This document shows, piece by piece, positions 53,743 to 61,834 of a stretch of DNA of 64,000 bases. Source of the DNA: Treponema sp. OMZ 838. GTDB lineage: Bacteria > Spirochaetota > Spirochaetia > Treponematales > Treponemataceae. How positions within the stretch are numbered: the first letter of the stretch is position 1; each line of letters opens with the position of its first letter. The position numbers and the translations under genes are program-made. Location: assembly GCF_000775995.1 (NCBI RefSeq), contig NZ_CP009227.1, positions 930,001 through 994,000 on the forward strand, written 5' to 3'. Below the pieces are notes generated by a model that did not search any database, was not told where the DNA came from, and saw only the letters and a list, made by a program, of their open reading frames with translations.

Positions 53743-54096
53743 TTACCTGAGATTATTAAGCCAGTAGCGGCTTATCATGACCTGTACATATTGCCCGTTC
53801 CGAGTGCGGGTTATAAAAGAAAAGATATTCGGATCATCCTCATTGTATGCCCATGCATATTTATGCTGTTTAATTATTTCTCGCGTTTCAATACGTACCC
53901 AGCCGGGCGGTACGATAGTACAAGTAATACCGCTGCTTATTCCCATTTGCAAAAGTGCCTCTTTTTCAATTTCCGAAAGTTCTATAAACCATTGAGGAAA
54001 TGGCGGCGGCATCCAGTTACTTTTAGTTCCTTGACCATACCCAGTTGCACAAAAAACAGTCAGCGCGACAAATATTGACAGTAATATTTTTTTCAT
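53743..54096 (-). CDS. Small exported protein, unknown
   Basis: 117 residues with signal peptide MKKILLSIFVALTVFCATGY. The mature part is Trp/Pro/Ile-rich (WMPPPFPQWFIELSEIEKEA, WAYNEDDPNIFSFI). No family is recognised. AAAGGAGAAAA before the ATG is a good ribosome site. Upstream on the coding strand stands T13 followed by G12 (54157-54133), about 36 bases before the ATG, a likely variable tract. A weak -10 (TATTCT) lies between. Confidence 0.65.
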   Translation of the reverse strand: MKKILLSIFVALTVFCATGYGQGTKSNWMPPPFPQWFIELSEIEKEALLQMGISSGITCTIVPPGWVRIETREIIKQHKYAWAYNEDDPNIFSFITRTRNGQYVQVMISRYWLNNLR

Positions 54097-54132
54097 ATTT
54101 TTCTCCTTTCAGAATACTTTCTTCCATAACTA

Positions 54133-54157
54133 CCCCCCCCCCCCAAAAAAAAAAAAA
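54133..54157. repeat. C12/A13 double homopolymer tract
   Basis: Twelve C (54133-54144) followed by thirteen A (54145-54157). Read on the minus strand it is T13-G12, placed about 36 bases upstream of the start codon at 54096. Confidence 0.95.
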
Positions 54158-54288
54158 CGTACAAGAGGAAAATTCAAGATAGGCAGGGCAAATATAACGG
54201 AAATACTTAAAGCAGACGTATTCTTTCTATATGAAATTTCGGAGGTGTAAGGGGAGCAGCAGTAAGGTTAGCGAGAAAGTTTGATTCC

Positions 54289-54317
54289 TTGACAATTATT
54301 ACGTGTATTATTATATT
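54289..54317 (+). promoter_or_regulatory. Promoter and possible operator of the antitoxin/PIN pair
   Basis: TTGACA (54289-54294), a 17-base spacer and TATATT (54312-54317). Around the -10, TACGTGTA (left) and TATACGTA (right) form an imperfect inverted repeat, a likely site for autoregulation by the antitoxin. AGGAGAAGGCT then leads to the ATG at 54337. Confidence 0.7.
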
Positions 54318-54336
54318 TTATACGTAGGAGAAGGCT

Positions 54337-54579
54337 ATGCAAAAAAAACTGACACTTAATATCGATGATGAACTCATTAACTTCGCTCATACATATTCCC
54401 GTCAAAACGGTTTATCCATTTCGAAGCTATTTGAACAGTATTTAAGCAAATTAAAAACAAATAATCAAACACAGCCGCTCCAGTCAAAAGTGCAGGCTTT
54501 ATACGGAATCTTTCATAACTCACCCATTCCGGATAAAAACGAATTAAGGCAAATATTCAATGAAAAAAGTACTCATTGA
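54337..54579 (+). CDS. Ribbon-helix-helix antitoxin (DUF6364-like)
   Basis: 80 residues. MQKKLTLNIDDELINFAHTY and NGLSISKLFEQYLSKLK make the strand-helix-helix of RHH DNA-binding antitoxins; the C-terminal part would wrap the toxin. Its end overlaps the toxin gene by 20 bases. Pairing with a PIN protein downstream is the normal order of VapBC-type modules. AT-rich, as mobile modules often are. Confidence 0.85.
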   Translation: MQKKLTLNIDDELINFAHTYSRQNGLSISKLFEQYLSKLKTNNQTQPLQSKVQALYGIFHNSPIPDKNELRQIFNEKSTH

Positions 54580-54967
54580 TTTAAATATCATTCTTGATTT
54601 TTTAAACAAACAAAATTTTCATCAAGAAGCGGCGCGACTCATTAATATGTGCGCTGAAAGTGTATTAACGGGGTACATTTGTGCACATGAAGTTACAACA
54701 TTATCATATTTTTTATTCAAAGAACAAAAAGATAAGAATAAAGTAGTAACTACTATTTCAACATTGTTTGATATTTTTCAGATTATTCCAATTGATGAAA
54801 CAATACTGAAAGCTTCATTACTATCACCAATAACGGATTATGAAGACGCAGTAATCGAAGTCAGTGCCGTTAAATTCAATATTGATTATATACTTTCCCG
54901 TAATATTTCCGATTTTAAATTATCACGCATTCCGACATACACACCTGAACAGTTCTTTTTATTGTGA
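54560..54967 (+). CDS. PIN-domain toxin (VapC-like)
   Basis: 135 residues. MKKVLIDLNIILDFLNKQNF carries the first acidic residue of the PIN nuclease site; EVTTLSYFLF and ITDYEDAVIEVSAVKFNIDY the next acidic ones; ILSRNISDFKLSRIP ends the fold. PIN toxins cut tRNA or rRNA when freed from the antitoxin. Its antitoxin is directly upstream. Target is unknown. Confidence 0.87.
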   Translation: MKKVLIDLNIILDFLNKQNFHQEAARLINMCAESVLTGYICAHEVTTLSYFLFKEQKDKNKVVTTISTLFDIFQIIPIDETILKASLLSPITDYEDAVIEVSAVKFNIDYILSRNISDFKLSRIPTYTPEQFFLL

Positions 54968-55110
54968 TAGGGAATGGATATGCCAGCACCGTCTATTCCC
55001 GAAATGCAACTTCCAAGTGTCTTTTTTCTTTTACACAATCCTTTAGATAATAATTAATTATATTCTGATACGGCATACCTGTTTCCTCTGCCATATTTTT
55101 AAAATAATTA

Positions 55111-57015
55111 TTAATTTGTACCTCTATTCACCTCAACTCTAAACAGTCGCTCAGCGAAACGGTTGACGCAGGCAGCTGCCTCATGTTTATCGGAAACGGG
55201 AGCGGGATGCTTATAGCGGAAATAGATACTGCCGTCTTGGCCGATAAGACTGAGCCGGATGCTGCTTTCGGTACAGACTGCCGTGACGGAAAACGGCGCG
55301 TGTGCGGAAACCGTAAATAACGATTTGTTTAAAGCGGCTGCAAGGCGTTTCTCGGTTCGTTTGCTAAAGCGTTCGTCTGCATCGGTACAGGTCAGCGTAA
55401 CCGGCAGCCGTATCCAATGTTCGGGAAAGCAGGCGGGATTACTTTGCAGCAGCTCTTGATAGAGCGCTGTTTTCAGTTCAGTGTTTCTTGTGCAGAGTAT
55501 CAGCGCCGCAGCAGCTTGTTCCCGCAGTTCTTTCTCCCACACCGGGTCGAGGGCAACCAATGCTTCCCGCAGCAGTTGTTCATCGCGGAGCAGGATACCT
55601 TTTTCGGCAATGTATGACGGACGCGCCTGCGGAATAACCGACGTTTCCAGCGCCTCCGCACGGCGTAAATACCGCCGCGCCTTAAACGGTACCGACTGAA
55701 ATGCTCGATAATAGAAGCTGTTTTTATACAAACCGTGCGTATTGCCGTCCGTATCCGCTATCGTGTATTCCTTTGCCAATTTCAAATTATGGATACTAAA
55801 AGCTGCTCGATAATATCGAATCAAAGCGGAATACTTTGTAAGATTTTTAGACCGAACAAAAAAATCCTTGGCGCTTTCAGGTATCCGCATCTTTTCCGCC
55901 GCATATTTTTTTTCGTATAACGTCTGATACAGGCCGTACAGCTCAGTATAAAACTGCGCGGTACTCATCCCGAAGTTCGCAATCCACGAATAGTCGGTAA
56001 CCCGCTCGATCTGTGTAATATAGCGTTCCGCTTGCTCCCAATGCCCCATCCGCAGATAGATTTTTGCAAGATTGATCAGCGGCAGCGGCGTATAATTATC
56101 TTTTGTCGATTGCGCATAATAGGCAATCGCGCGGTCAAAATTATTTTTCCGCTCTTCAAGCTCTCCGAGAATCAAATATCCCGATGAGCGTGAAAAATAG
56201 TCGGAAGCATTGCGGGCATCTTCTTCAGCTTGATCAAAATGATAGAATTCGGTTTCCAAGATCGCCTTGTTGTAGGAATACACCGAGGCCGAGTACAGCG
56301 AATCGTTTTGCAGTGCGAGTTCAATGCCCTTCCGGTAATAGAGCGCCGCATTCCGATAGTCGAAGAGTTCGCCGTACAAATTTCCGAGCGCGTTCGCAAT
56401 ACAGCCGTCATCGCCGTAGCTGCTGCGGGCATCGAGCATCGCTTTAATCCCCTCATCGGTTCGGTGTGTTTTAAAACAGAGCCATCCGTATGTTGACCAT
56501 CCGAAAATATCGGTAGGATTATACGAAAGATATTCGTGCAAAAGACCGCGCGCCTCTTCTGCTTTATTCAATGACGCTGCTGCACTCGCTGCACCGTACA
56601 GGAGTTTGATGTTGTATCGGTTGATACGCAGGCCTTCGGTAAAGCGGCGGTATGCCGGTTCATACAGTCCGTTGCTAAAATACATATCGCCGAGCTTGAG
56701 TTGGAAAAGCTCATTTGCCGGGTATCGTGCGATACCTTCTTCGAGCAACGCAGCAGCGGTATCCCAGTTTTCCGCTTGCACCGCCGCGTCCGCTTTTTGC
56801 AGCAGCTCATCAGCGTTCGATGTGCTTGATGCAGAGAAAAGATGTAATGGTAATAGAAACAAAAACACCACGAGGAGCAGCCCGTTACCGCGTTTACCAT
56901 CAGCCTGTGTTCTGTGCATATCAACCTTATCATCTCGCTTATTCTGCTGTGTGCCCATATCGTTCGGAATGTCGTGTGTATCGGTCTGCCAATTTTTTCG
57001 GTATTGTGCTTTCAT
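55111..57015 (-). CDS. TPR-repeat membrane-anchored protein
   Basis: 634 residues from the ATG at 57015 (GGAGGG before it), giving an ATGA overlap with the TgpA-like gene. One N-terminal hydrophobic anchor (GLLLVVFLFLLPLHLFS) follows a polar stretch of about 40 residues. Tetratricopeptide repeats cover the middle (WDTAAALLEEGIARYPANEL, YEPAYRRFTEGLRINRYNIK, AALYYRKGIELALQND and more). It is last in the MoxR-DUF58-TgpA run and, as in related operons, may be a scaffold for the complex in the periplasm. Confidence 0.82.
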   Translation of the reverse strand: MKAQYRKNWQTDTHDIPNDMGTQQNKRDDKVDMHRTQADGKRGNGLLLVVFLFLLPLHLFSASSTSNADELLQKADAAVQAENWDTAAALLEEGIARYPANELFQLKLGDMYFSNGLYEPAYRRFTEGLRINRYNIKLLYGAASAAASLNKAEEARGLLHEYLSYNPTDIFGWSTYGWLCFKTHRTDEGIKAMLDARSSYGDDGCIANALGNLYGELFDYRNAALYYRKGIELALQNDSLYSASVYSYNKAILETEFYHFDQAEEDARNASDYFSRSSGYLILGELEERKNNFDRAIAYYAQSTKDNYTPLPLINLAKIYLRMGHWEQAERYITQIERVTDYSWIANFGMSTAQFYTELYGLYQTLYEKKYAAEKMRIPESAKDFFVRSKNLTKYSALIRYYRAAFSIHNLKLAKEYTIADTDGNTHGLYKNSFYYRAFQSVPFKARRYLRRAEALETSVIPQARPSYIAEKGILLRDEQLLREALVALDPVWEKELREQAAAALILCTRNTELKTALYQELLQSNPACFPEHWIRLPVTLTCTDADERFSKRTEKRLAAALNKSLFTVSAHAPFSVTAVCTESSIRLSLIGQDGSIYFRYKHPAPVSDKHEAAACVNRFAERLFRVEVNRGTN

Positions 57016-58997
57016 TTGCCGTCCCTCCGACTTCGATTCCAAGCGTTTTTTCCTTGCTTTTTCTCCAAGCGGTAGAGCTGCTTTGCAGTCGCAACATCTT
57101 CGTCGGTACAGGACGGCGCAAACTTTGCTTTTTGAGTGAGTGCGTAAAAGGCATCGCTCGGATGCTTGTGCAGCCGTTTCAGCGTGAGAATGATTTTCCG
57201 GTTATTCCGTGAATACCTGATAATCAGATACGGATAGGCACGGAAGGCGCCGTACAAGAGAATCACAACGAGCACAGCAATGCAGAATAGTATTCCGCGG
57301 TGTATTTTAAAGAACTGCGAAACACGTTGAGCAACGGTTTGGGCTTCTGCCGCCGAAAGCGTTCCGCCGTGCCTGATACGGAGCGCCGAGCGGTTTAATA
57401 GGATTTCGTCGAGGAGCTGCGTAAATTGATCCCCGCCTGCCTGAAAAGAAAAATCGAGCGATTCACCGTCCGCAAGCTGTTCGGTGGTCGGGTCTATGTC
57501 CACCCAGCCGAGATACGGGAAAAAGACTTCCACCCACGCATGAGCCATATTCGCCCGTACCGGATAATAATTGAGGATGCCCGATTCAGGCTGTAGAAAA
57601 AAACCGGCAGCGAGCCGCGCAGGGATGCCGAGACTGCGGAGCATGAGGCAGTACGCAAAGGCGAAGTACGAGCAATAACCTTTTTTCGATTCGGTTACAA
57701 AATACCGGAGCTGATCGCCGTCGGGAGCCTGCCCGGGACGAAGCGAATACCGATACTCGCCCTCGCGGAAATATTCGAGCAAGGCGTAGACCTTATCATA
57801 GTAGAGCGCAAAGGGGGCGGTAATCGATTCCGCGATAGGAAAGAGCAGCGCCTTTGTGCCGGAATCTACGGACGTATAAAAACGCAAGGCTTCCGCCGAA
57901 AGCCCCTCAGCCGGATTTCCCGACGGAGGCTCCGCCGTAATAAGGTCGAGCGGCACACCGTGCAGCACCTCGCTTTCCACCTTGTAAGCGCCTTTAAAGC
58001 TCACCGTGTCCCAAACCGTATACGGCGTTACCGACAGCGGATAATCGAGCGCGACCAGGGAGTTGGGATCAAGGTTGACGGTAAATATTTCCTGACTGAC
58101 CCGCTCGCGGCACAGGAAAGATTGATGCGGAAGTTCCGCCGGTTGCTGAGTAATCCGCAGCGGCTGCTCCGGTTCGCCGGGCGCCGACTTTTCATAAAAT
58201 CCTTTTTGCGGACTCCAGCCCGACAAGTACATACGGCGGAACAAGTGTGAATCATATTCCTGATCAACATGCACCACCATCACCAGATTGGTGTTCATTT
58301 TTACTTCATCCTGCAACTGCAAAAACTGAGAAAAATCAAACTCGAAAAGCTTTTGTTCGAGCAGTCCGCCGTTATTGCCGACGGAGCCTTTATTAAATGT
58401 CCTGATGAGGAGCGCAAGTAAAACCGCCGTTAACCCGATAAAGATGAGTGCAAACGTTGCGAACCGTCTACGTTTTAAAAACGGAATGCAGAGCAAGGCT
58501 GTTTGAAGCAGCATGAAAACACCGGCAAAGCCCGCCGCAAAGAGCGGATTGGAAAAAGCTGTCAGACGATAGTGCTGCTGTGGAAAAAACAGCAGGGAGA
58601 ACACGAGAATAGCAGTAAGCGGTTCATAACGCCGCCACCGCTCGGTAGAAATGAACAGCGCTGTTGAGGTAACGCTGATGAAGGCGGTTAGCGCAAGTAA
58701 GCCGAATATCAGCTTGATGCGCAAAAAGAGGGTGTCCGCAATAAGCTGCGGTATCAACGCGAGCAAGCCGAGAACACATACAGGGATAAGCAGCGCAGCG
58801 GAAAAGCCGATAATCACTGCCGCTTCCGCACGAATTCTCTTTCTATGCAGAAAGTGAATTACCGCCGTGCAGCAAAGCCCCCATACCGGCAGCGCCGCTG
58901 CGGGCAGAATACCGGCAAGATAGCGGTACGGTACCGAAAGGAGCAGCAGGAGTGAACATACACGGAGCACGACGGCAGGTTTAGAGTAGTTCTGCAT
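57012..58997 (-). CDS. TgpA-like transmembrane transglutaminase
   Basis: 661 residues from the ATG at 58997, which has CAGGAAATT ahead. Multiple N-terminal spans (about residues 10-225) precede a periplasmic transglutaminase-like domain. The catalytic Cys is in KKGYCSYFAFAYCLMLRSLG, the His in NMAHAWVEVFFPYLG and the Asp in WVDIDPT. A C-terminal span (ILFCIAVLVVILLYGAF) and a cytoplasmic tail follow. It lies with a DUF58 protein and MoxR ATPase, the usual partners. The chemistry of TgpA proteins is poorly known. Confidence 0.9.
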   Translation of the reverse strand: MQNYSKPAVVLRVCSLLLLLSVPYRYLAGILPAAALPVWGLCCTAVIHFLHRKRIRAEAAVIIGFSAALLIPVCVLGLLALIPQLIADTLFLRIKLIFGLLALTAFISVTSTALFISTERWRRYEPLTAILVFSLLFFPQQHYRLTAFSNPLFAAGFAGVFMLLQTALLCIPFLKRRRFATFALIFIGLTAVLLALLIRTFNKGSVGNNGGLLEQKLFEFDFSQFLQLQDEVKMNTNLVMVVHVDQEYDSHLFRRMYLSGWSPQKGFYEKSAPGEPEQPLRITQQPAELPHQSFLCRERVSQEIFTVNLDPNSLVALDYPLSVTPYTVWDTVSFKGAYKVESEVLHGVPLDLITAEPPSGNPAEGLSAEALRFYTSVDSGTKALLFPIAESITAPFALYYDKVYALLEYFREGEYRYSLRPGQAPDGDQLRYFVTESKKGYCSYFAFAYCLMLRSLGIPARLAAGFFLQPESGILNYYPVRANMAHAWVEVFFPYLGWVDIDPTTEQLADGESLDFSFQAGGDQFTQLLDEILLNRSALRIRHGGTLSAAEAQTVAQRVSQFFKIHRGILFCIAVLVVILLYGAFRAYPYLIIRYSRNNRKIILTLKRLHKHPSDAFYALTQKAKFAPSCTDEDVATAKQLYRLEKKQGKNAWNRSRRDGK

Positions 58998-59505
58998 GGC
59001 AATTTCCTGCGGTAAAGATACGGAGTTCCCGTTCGGCAGCTTCCTGCACCTTTCGATAAAAAGCATCCTGCCGTGCGGAAGCGGTGGAAGCATACAGCAG
59101 CCGGTGTATGTACGTCTTGCTTAAAGTACGATGCCGTAGCTCATCGGCCTGCATAAAGTCTTCCGATGCCGGTGGCGCGGCAAGACAAAAAAACGTTTCA
59201 ACGTTGGTTATACCTTCTGCACGCGGCGGGCGAAACGGCGCAGAGGCTGCATTGCGAGGGACGCCACCGGTCGGCATATAACAGTATAACAATCCCCCGC
59301 CGTCCGGTACTGCATTAAAGACTTCCGCCGCGTCGGGAAGCGCTTCCGGTGAAGCACGGAGCGCCGGTATGGCTAGCAGATTTTGTATCTGCGCAGCAGC
59401 AGCGGACGCTTCTTCCGTTATTTCGTACCGCTGCAAGGACTGCTGCGGATAATCATATAATAGAAGAGAGCATTGGATTCCGGCATTGAGCAGCTCTATA
59501 ATCAC
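58981..59505 (-). CDS. DUF58 protein, C-terminal part (frameshift-separated)
   Basis: 174 residues continuing the DUF58 gene at 59502-60329. The only start would be GTG at 59505 without a ribosome site. If one base is added to the A8 run (minus strand, 59567-59560) the upstream frame reads straight into it: VKKKERAWVASIFNAF then IGRLSGVIIELLNAGIQ. That gives one DUF58 protein of about 448 residues. So this piece alone is probably not a separate gene. It overlaps tgpA by 17 bases. Confidence 0.75.
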   Translation of the reverse strand: MIIELLNAGIQCSLLLYDYPQQSLQRYEITEEASAAAAQIQNLLAIPALRASPEALPDAAEVFNAVPDGGGLLYCYMPTGGVPRNAASAPFRPPRAEGITNVETFFCLAAPPASEDFMQADELRHRTLSKTYIHRLLYASTASARQDAFYRKVQEAAERELRIFTAGNCHAELL

Positions 59506-60329
59506 GCCGGAAAGACGGCCGATAAAGGCGTTAAAAATGGAGGCAACCCAAGCCCGTTCTTTTTTTTCACGTACACCGGCTCTTCTATATATATCGTTAA
59601 GCGCTTAACCGGCGGCGGTTCAAAAGCGCCAAGCTTTATGGAAAGCGTATTGGTGTGTGCATAGAGCTTCCAGTGAATTTTCCGCGGATCGTCGCTGGGA
59701 AAATACGGACGGGATTCATAGAGTTCATTCGTGCGCTCTTGCGACGGAAGGTCGTTTACGGCACGGGAACGAAGACCGGGAAATACCGTTTTTTGCGGCG
59801 GAAGCACCGGCTGTACTACGATGTAGGGCACGGACAGACAAGGCGGCTGTGTATACGCCGCGGCAAAAAAACCGGCAAAGTCCCGGATATTGAGATACAG
59901 CCGTTTATAAAAGTACCGTCCGCGGGTTAGATTTTCAGGATGATATTTTGTTTGTATTCCCTGCAATGGGATGCAAAGACGTGCGGCCGTTTCTGCGGTA
60001 GGTTCAGGTGATAGCGAAAACTCAATGGTATAAAAGGCTGCGGTTCCGGGAACACAAGGCGGGAAGGTCTTTGCAGATTCGGACTGAGCCGTTTTGGAAC
60101 AGGCGGGAGTAACCGTAAAGCCGCCGCCGTCTGAGGCAAAATCAGGTTCTTCCGATTTCCAACACAGGGCGGTAACCGCTACAGCAGCGGCAGCGAAACC
60201 GGCATAGAGCGCAAGTAACCCGCCGCATACCGCGCTTAAAAGCTCTCCGCGGAGCAAGCCGCTTATTAAGAACAGCGCGCCCATCACGGTGTATACTGCG
60301 CCGTGCCTCGTCATCCGTATCCGCATCAT
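59502..60329 (-). CDS. DUF58 protein, N-terminal part with the conserved motif
   Basis: 275 residues. Two N-terminal hydrophobic helices are followed by a beta domain and the DUF58 signature ESRPYFPSDDPRKIHWKLYA, then HTNTLSIKLGAFEPPPVKRL. DUF58 proteins have a split von Willebrand-like domain and are partnered with MoxR ATPases. The last 18 residues (NGLGLPPFLTPLSAVFPA) come from the shifted frame after a run of eight A's and are probably not natural. It starts 3 bases after moxR. Confidence 0.82.
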   Translation of the reverse strand: MMRIRMTRHGAVYTVMGALFLISGLLRGELLSAVCGGLLALYAGFAAAAVAVTALCWKSEEPDFASDGGGFTVTPACSKTAQSESAKTFPPCVPGTAAFYTIEFSLSPEPTAETAARLCIPLQGIQTKYHPENLTRGRYFYKRLYLNIRDFAGFFAAAYTQPPCLSVPYIVVQPVLPPQKTVFPGLRSRAVNDLPSQERTNELYESRPYFPSDDPRKIHWKLYAHTNTLSIKLGAFEPPPVKRLTIYIEEPVYVKKKNGLGLPPFLTPLSAVFPA

Positions 60330-60332
60330 GCC

Positions 60333-61313
60333 TTATTGTGCCTCAGCCGGTTTTGTCCAATCCGTTTGTTTGTCGGCGGTGCGGATAACCGCTTCGGTAA
60401 TGCTGCTGATGAGTTCCGAAGCCGAGCCGTCGCCGGTTTTTATCAAGCACCGGTGAGCAAGTACGAGGGAGCTAAGTGTGCGGATATCTCCGTCCTCAAC
60501 CCAATTGCGTCCGTTGACAAGCGCAAAGGTGCGGGCGAGGTACAGCAAATGCAAACCGGCACGAGGCGATGTGCCGAGCTTAAACGCAGGATGAGCACGG
60601 GTCTCTTTTCCGATTCGAGCGATTATCTTTTCGAGTACGGGATGCACAAATACCTGCCGCTGCTCTTCCCGCGAAGCCGCGATATCCTGTATGGAAACAA
60701 CCGGTATAACCGGCTCAGATTCTGCAGCGGGAAGGTGCGTTTGTTCATGCAGCAATTCGGTTTCCGCTTCTTCATCGGGGTAGCCGATTGACAGGCATAT
60801 ACTGAACCGGTCTAACTGAGCAGCGGGAAGCGGATAGGTGCCTAAGCTTTCCACAGGGTTTTGCGTAGCCGCCGTAAAAAAGTAAGGACTTAACGGACGG
60901 GTTACCGTACCGGCAGTTACCTGCCGCTCGGCCATCGCTTCCAGCAAGGCGGACTGTACCTTCGGCGGGGTGCGGTTCAGCTCATCTGCAAGCAGGATAT
61001 CCGCGAACACCGGGCCTTCCATAAATTCAAAGGTATTCAGCCCTGCATTAAAGACTTCCACGCCGGTGATGTCGTAGGGCAAAAGGTCGGGGGTGCATTG
61101 GATACGCCTGAACCGCGCCGGCTGCCCGTCTTTTTCGATGAGTGCTGCAAATGTTTTTACCAGTGTGGTTTTTCCGACGCCCGGCACATCCTCTAAAAGA
61201 ACATGCCCGCCGGTCAGATATGCGGTAATAAAAAGACGGAGGACATCCTTCTTCCCTTTAATCGCTTTTTCCAGTGCGGAAAGAAGCCGTTCCGCCGTTT
61301 TTTCGGTATTCAT
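60333..61313 (-). CDS. MoxR-type AAA+ ATPase
   Basis: 326 residues from the ATG at 61313. HVLLEDVPGVGKTTLVKTFA is Walker A, FADILLADELNRTPPKVQSA Walker B, FTAATQNPVE sensor 1, and the C-terminal lid ends TSPRAGLHLLYLARTFALV. MoxR ATPases act as chaperones for metal insertion or surface-protein maturation with DUF58 partners. First of a four-gene run. A promoter at 61321-61349 lies so near that the mRNA is probably leaderless; no Shine-Dalgarno is present. Confidence 0.92.
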   Translation of the reverse strand: MNTEKTAERLLSALEKAIKGKKDVLRLFITAYLTGGHVLLEDVPGVGKTTLVKTFAALIEKDGQPARFRRIQCTPDLLPYDITGVEVFNAGLNTFEFMEGPVFADILLADELNRTPPKVQSALLEAMAERQVTAGTVTRPLSPYFFTAATQNPVESLGTYPLPAAQLDRFSICLSIGYPDEEAETELLHEQTHLPAAESEPVIPVVSIQDIAASREEQRQVFVHPVLEKIIARIGKETRAHPAFKLGTSPRAGLHLLYLARTFALVNGRNWVEDGDIRTLSSLVLAHRCLIKTGDGSASELISSITEAVIRTADKQTDWTKPAEAQ

Positions 61314-61320
61314 AGCGGAG

Positions 61321-61349
61321 ATTATAGCATAGTATGCGGAACACCTCAA
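61321..61349 (-). promoter_or_regulatory. Promoter of the moxR operon, probably leaderless
   Basis: On the minus strand TTGAGG (61349-61344), 17 bases, then TATAAT (61326-61321) preceded by TGC, an extended -10. The ATG begins 8 bases after the last base of the -10, which is the expected transcription start. Confidence 0.8.
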
Positions 61350-61379
61350 CTTTATAAAAAGGAGTACTGTCCTATCCTA

Positions 61380-61736
61380 TTAGTGATGATGTTCCCCATG
61401 ATGATTGCATTGAGCATTCGGATCATCCTGTAATGTGCCTGCTAAAAAAGCTGCGACAGCTTCATCCGGGGAGCCGGTAATTCCTGCCAGCTGATGAATC
61501 CCGGCGTTGTTCAGCGCATCAATCGCACCCTGTCCGCGGTTTCCTAAGATGAGCGTTTCAACTCCAAGGCTTTTAAGATAGGTTGGCAAATCGTGATGCC
61601 CGAAACCGCCGTTATCGATTACTTCAGTTTTCGTTACTTTTCCGGCTTCAATTGTATAAACCTTAAAATGCTCTGTTTTTCCAAAATGCTGGAAAATTGA
61701 ATTCGTTAAAATATCATAAGTCGCTGCGATTTTCAT
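61380..61736 (-). CDS. NifX/NafY-like (dinitrogenase cofactor) family protein
   Basis: 118 residues from the ATG at 61736. MKIAATYDILTNSIFQHFGK, TEHFKVYTIEAGKVTKTEVI and the LGVETLILGNRGQGAIDALN strand-helix are the fold of the NifX/NifB-C family that binds iron-sulfur or FeMo-type clusters. It ends in a His-rich tail (CNHHGEHHH). Small stand-alone members occur widely in anaerobes without nitrogenase. It has its own promoter and likely a leaderless mRNA. Confidence 0.85.
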   Translation of the reverse strand: MKIAATYDILTNSIFQHFGKTEHFKVYTIEAGKVTKTEVIDNGGFGHHDLPTYLKSLGVETLILGNRGQGAIDALNNAGIHQLAGITGSPDEAVAAFLAGTLQDDPNAQCNHHGEHHH

Positions 61737-61744
61737 ATTGATTG

Positions 61745-61773
61745 AGTATACCATAATTATTGAGGGCTGTCTA
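61745..61773 (-). promoter_or_regulatory. Promoter of the NifX-like gene, probably leaderless
   Basis: On the minus strand TAGACA (61773-61768), 17 bases, TATACT (61750-61745) preceded by TGG. The ATG follows after 8 bases with no ribosome site between. Confidence 0.7.
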
Positions 61774-61834
61774 AAGGTTGCATGACGGATCTCTATCCCA
61801 GCATAAGGCAAACCGAAGAGATTTCCATTATCAA

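Noticed and set aside
53086-54078. 330-codon plus-strand frame opposite the lipoprotein genes
   Set aside because: The minus strand has signal peptides, lipobox and ribosome sites; the plus frame looks like an antisense shadow with Cys/His/Tyr-rich composition.
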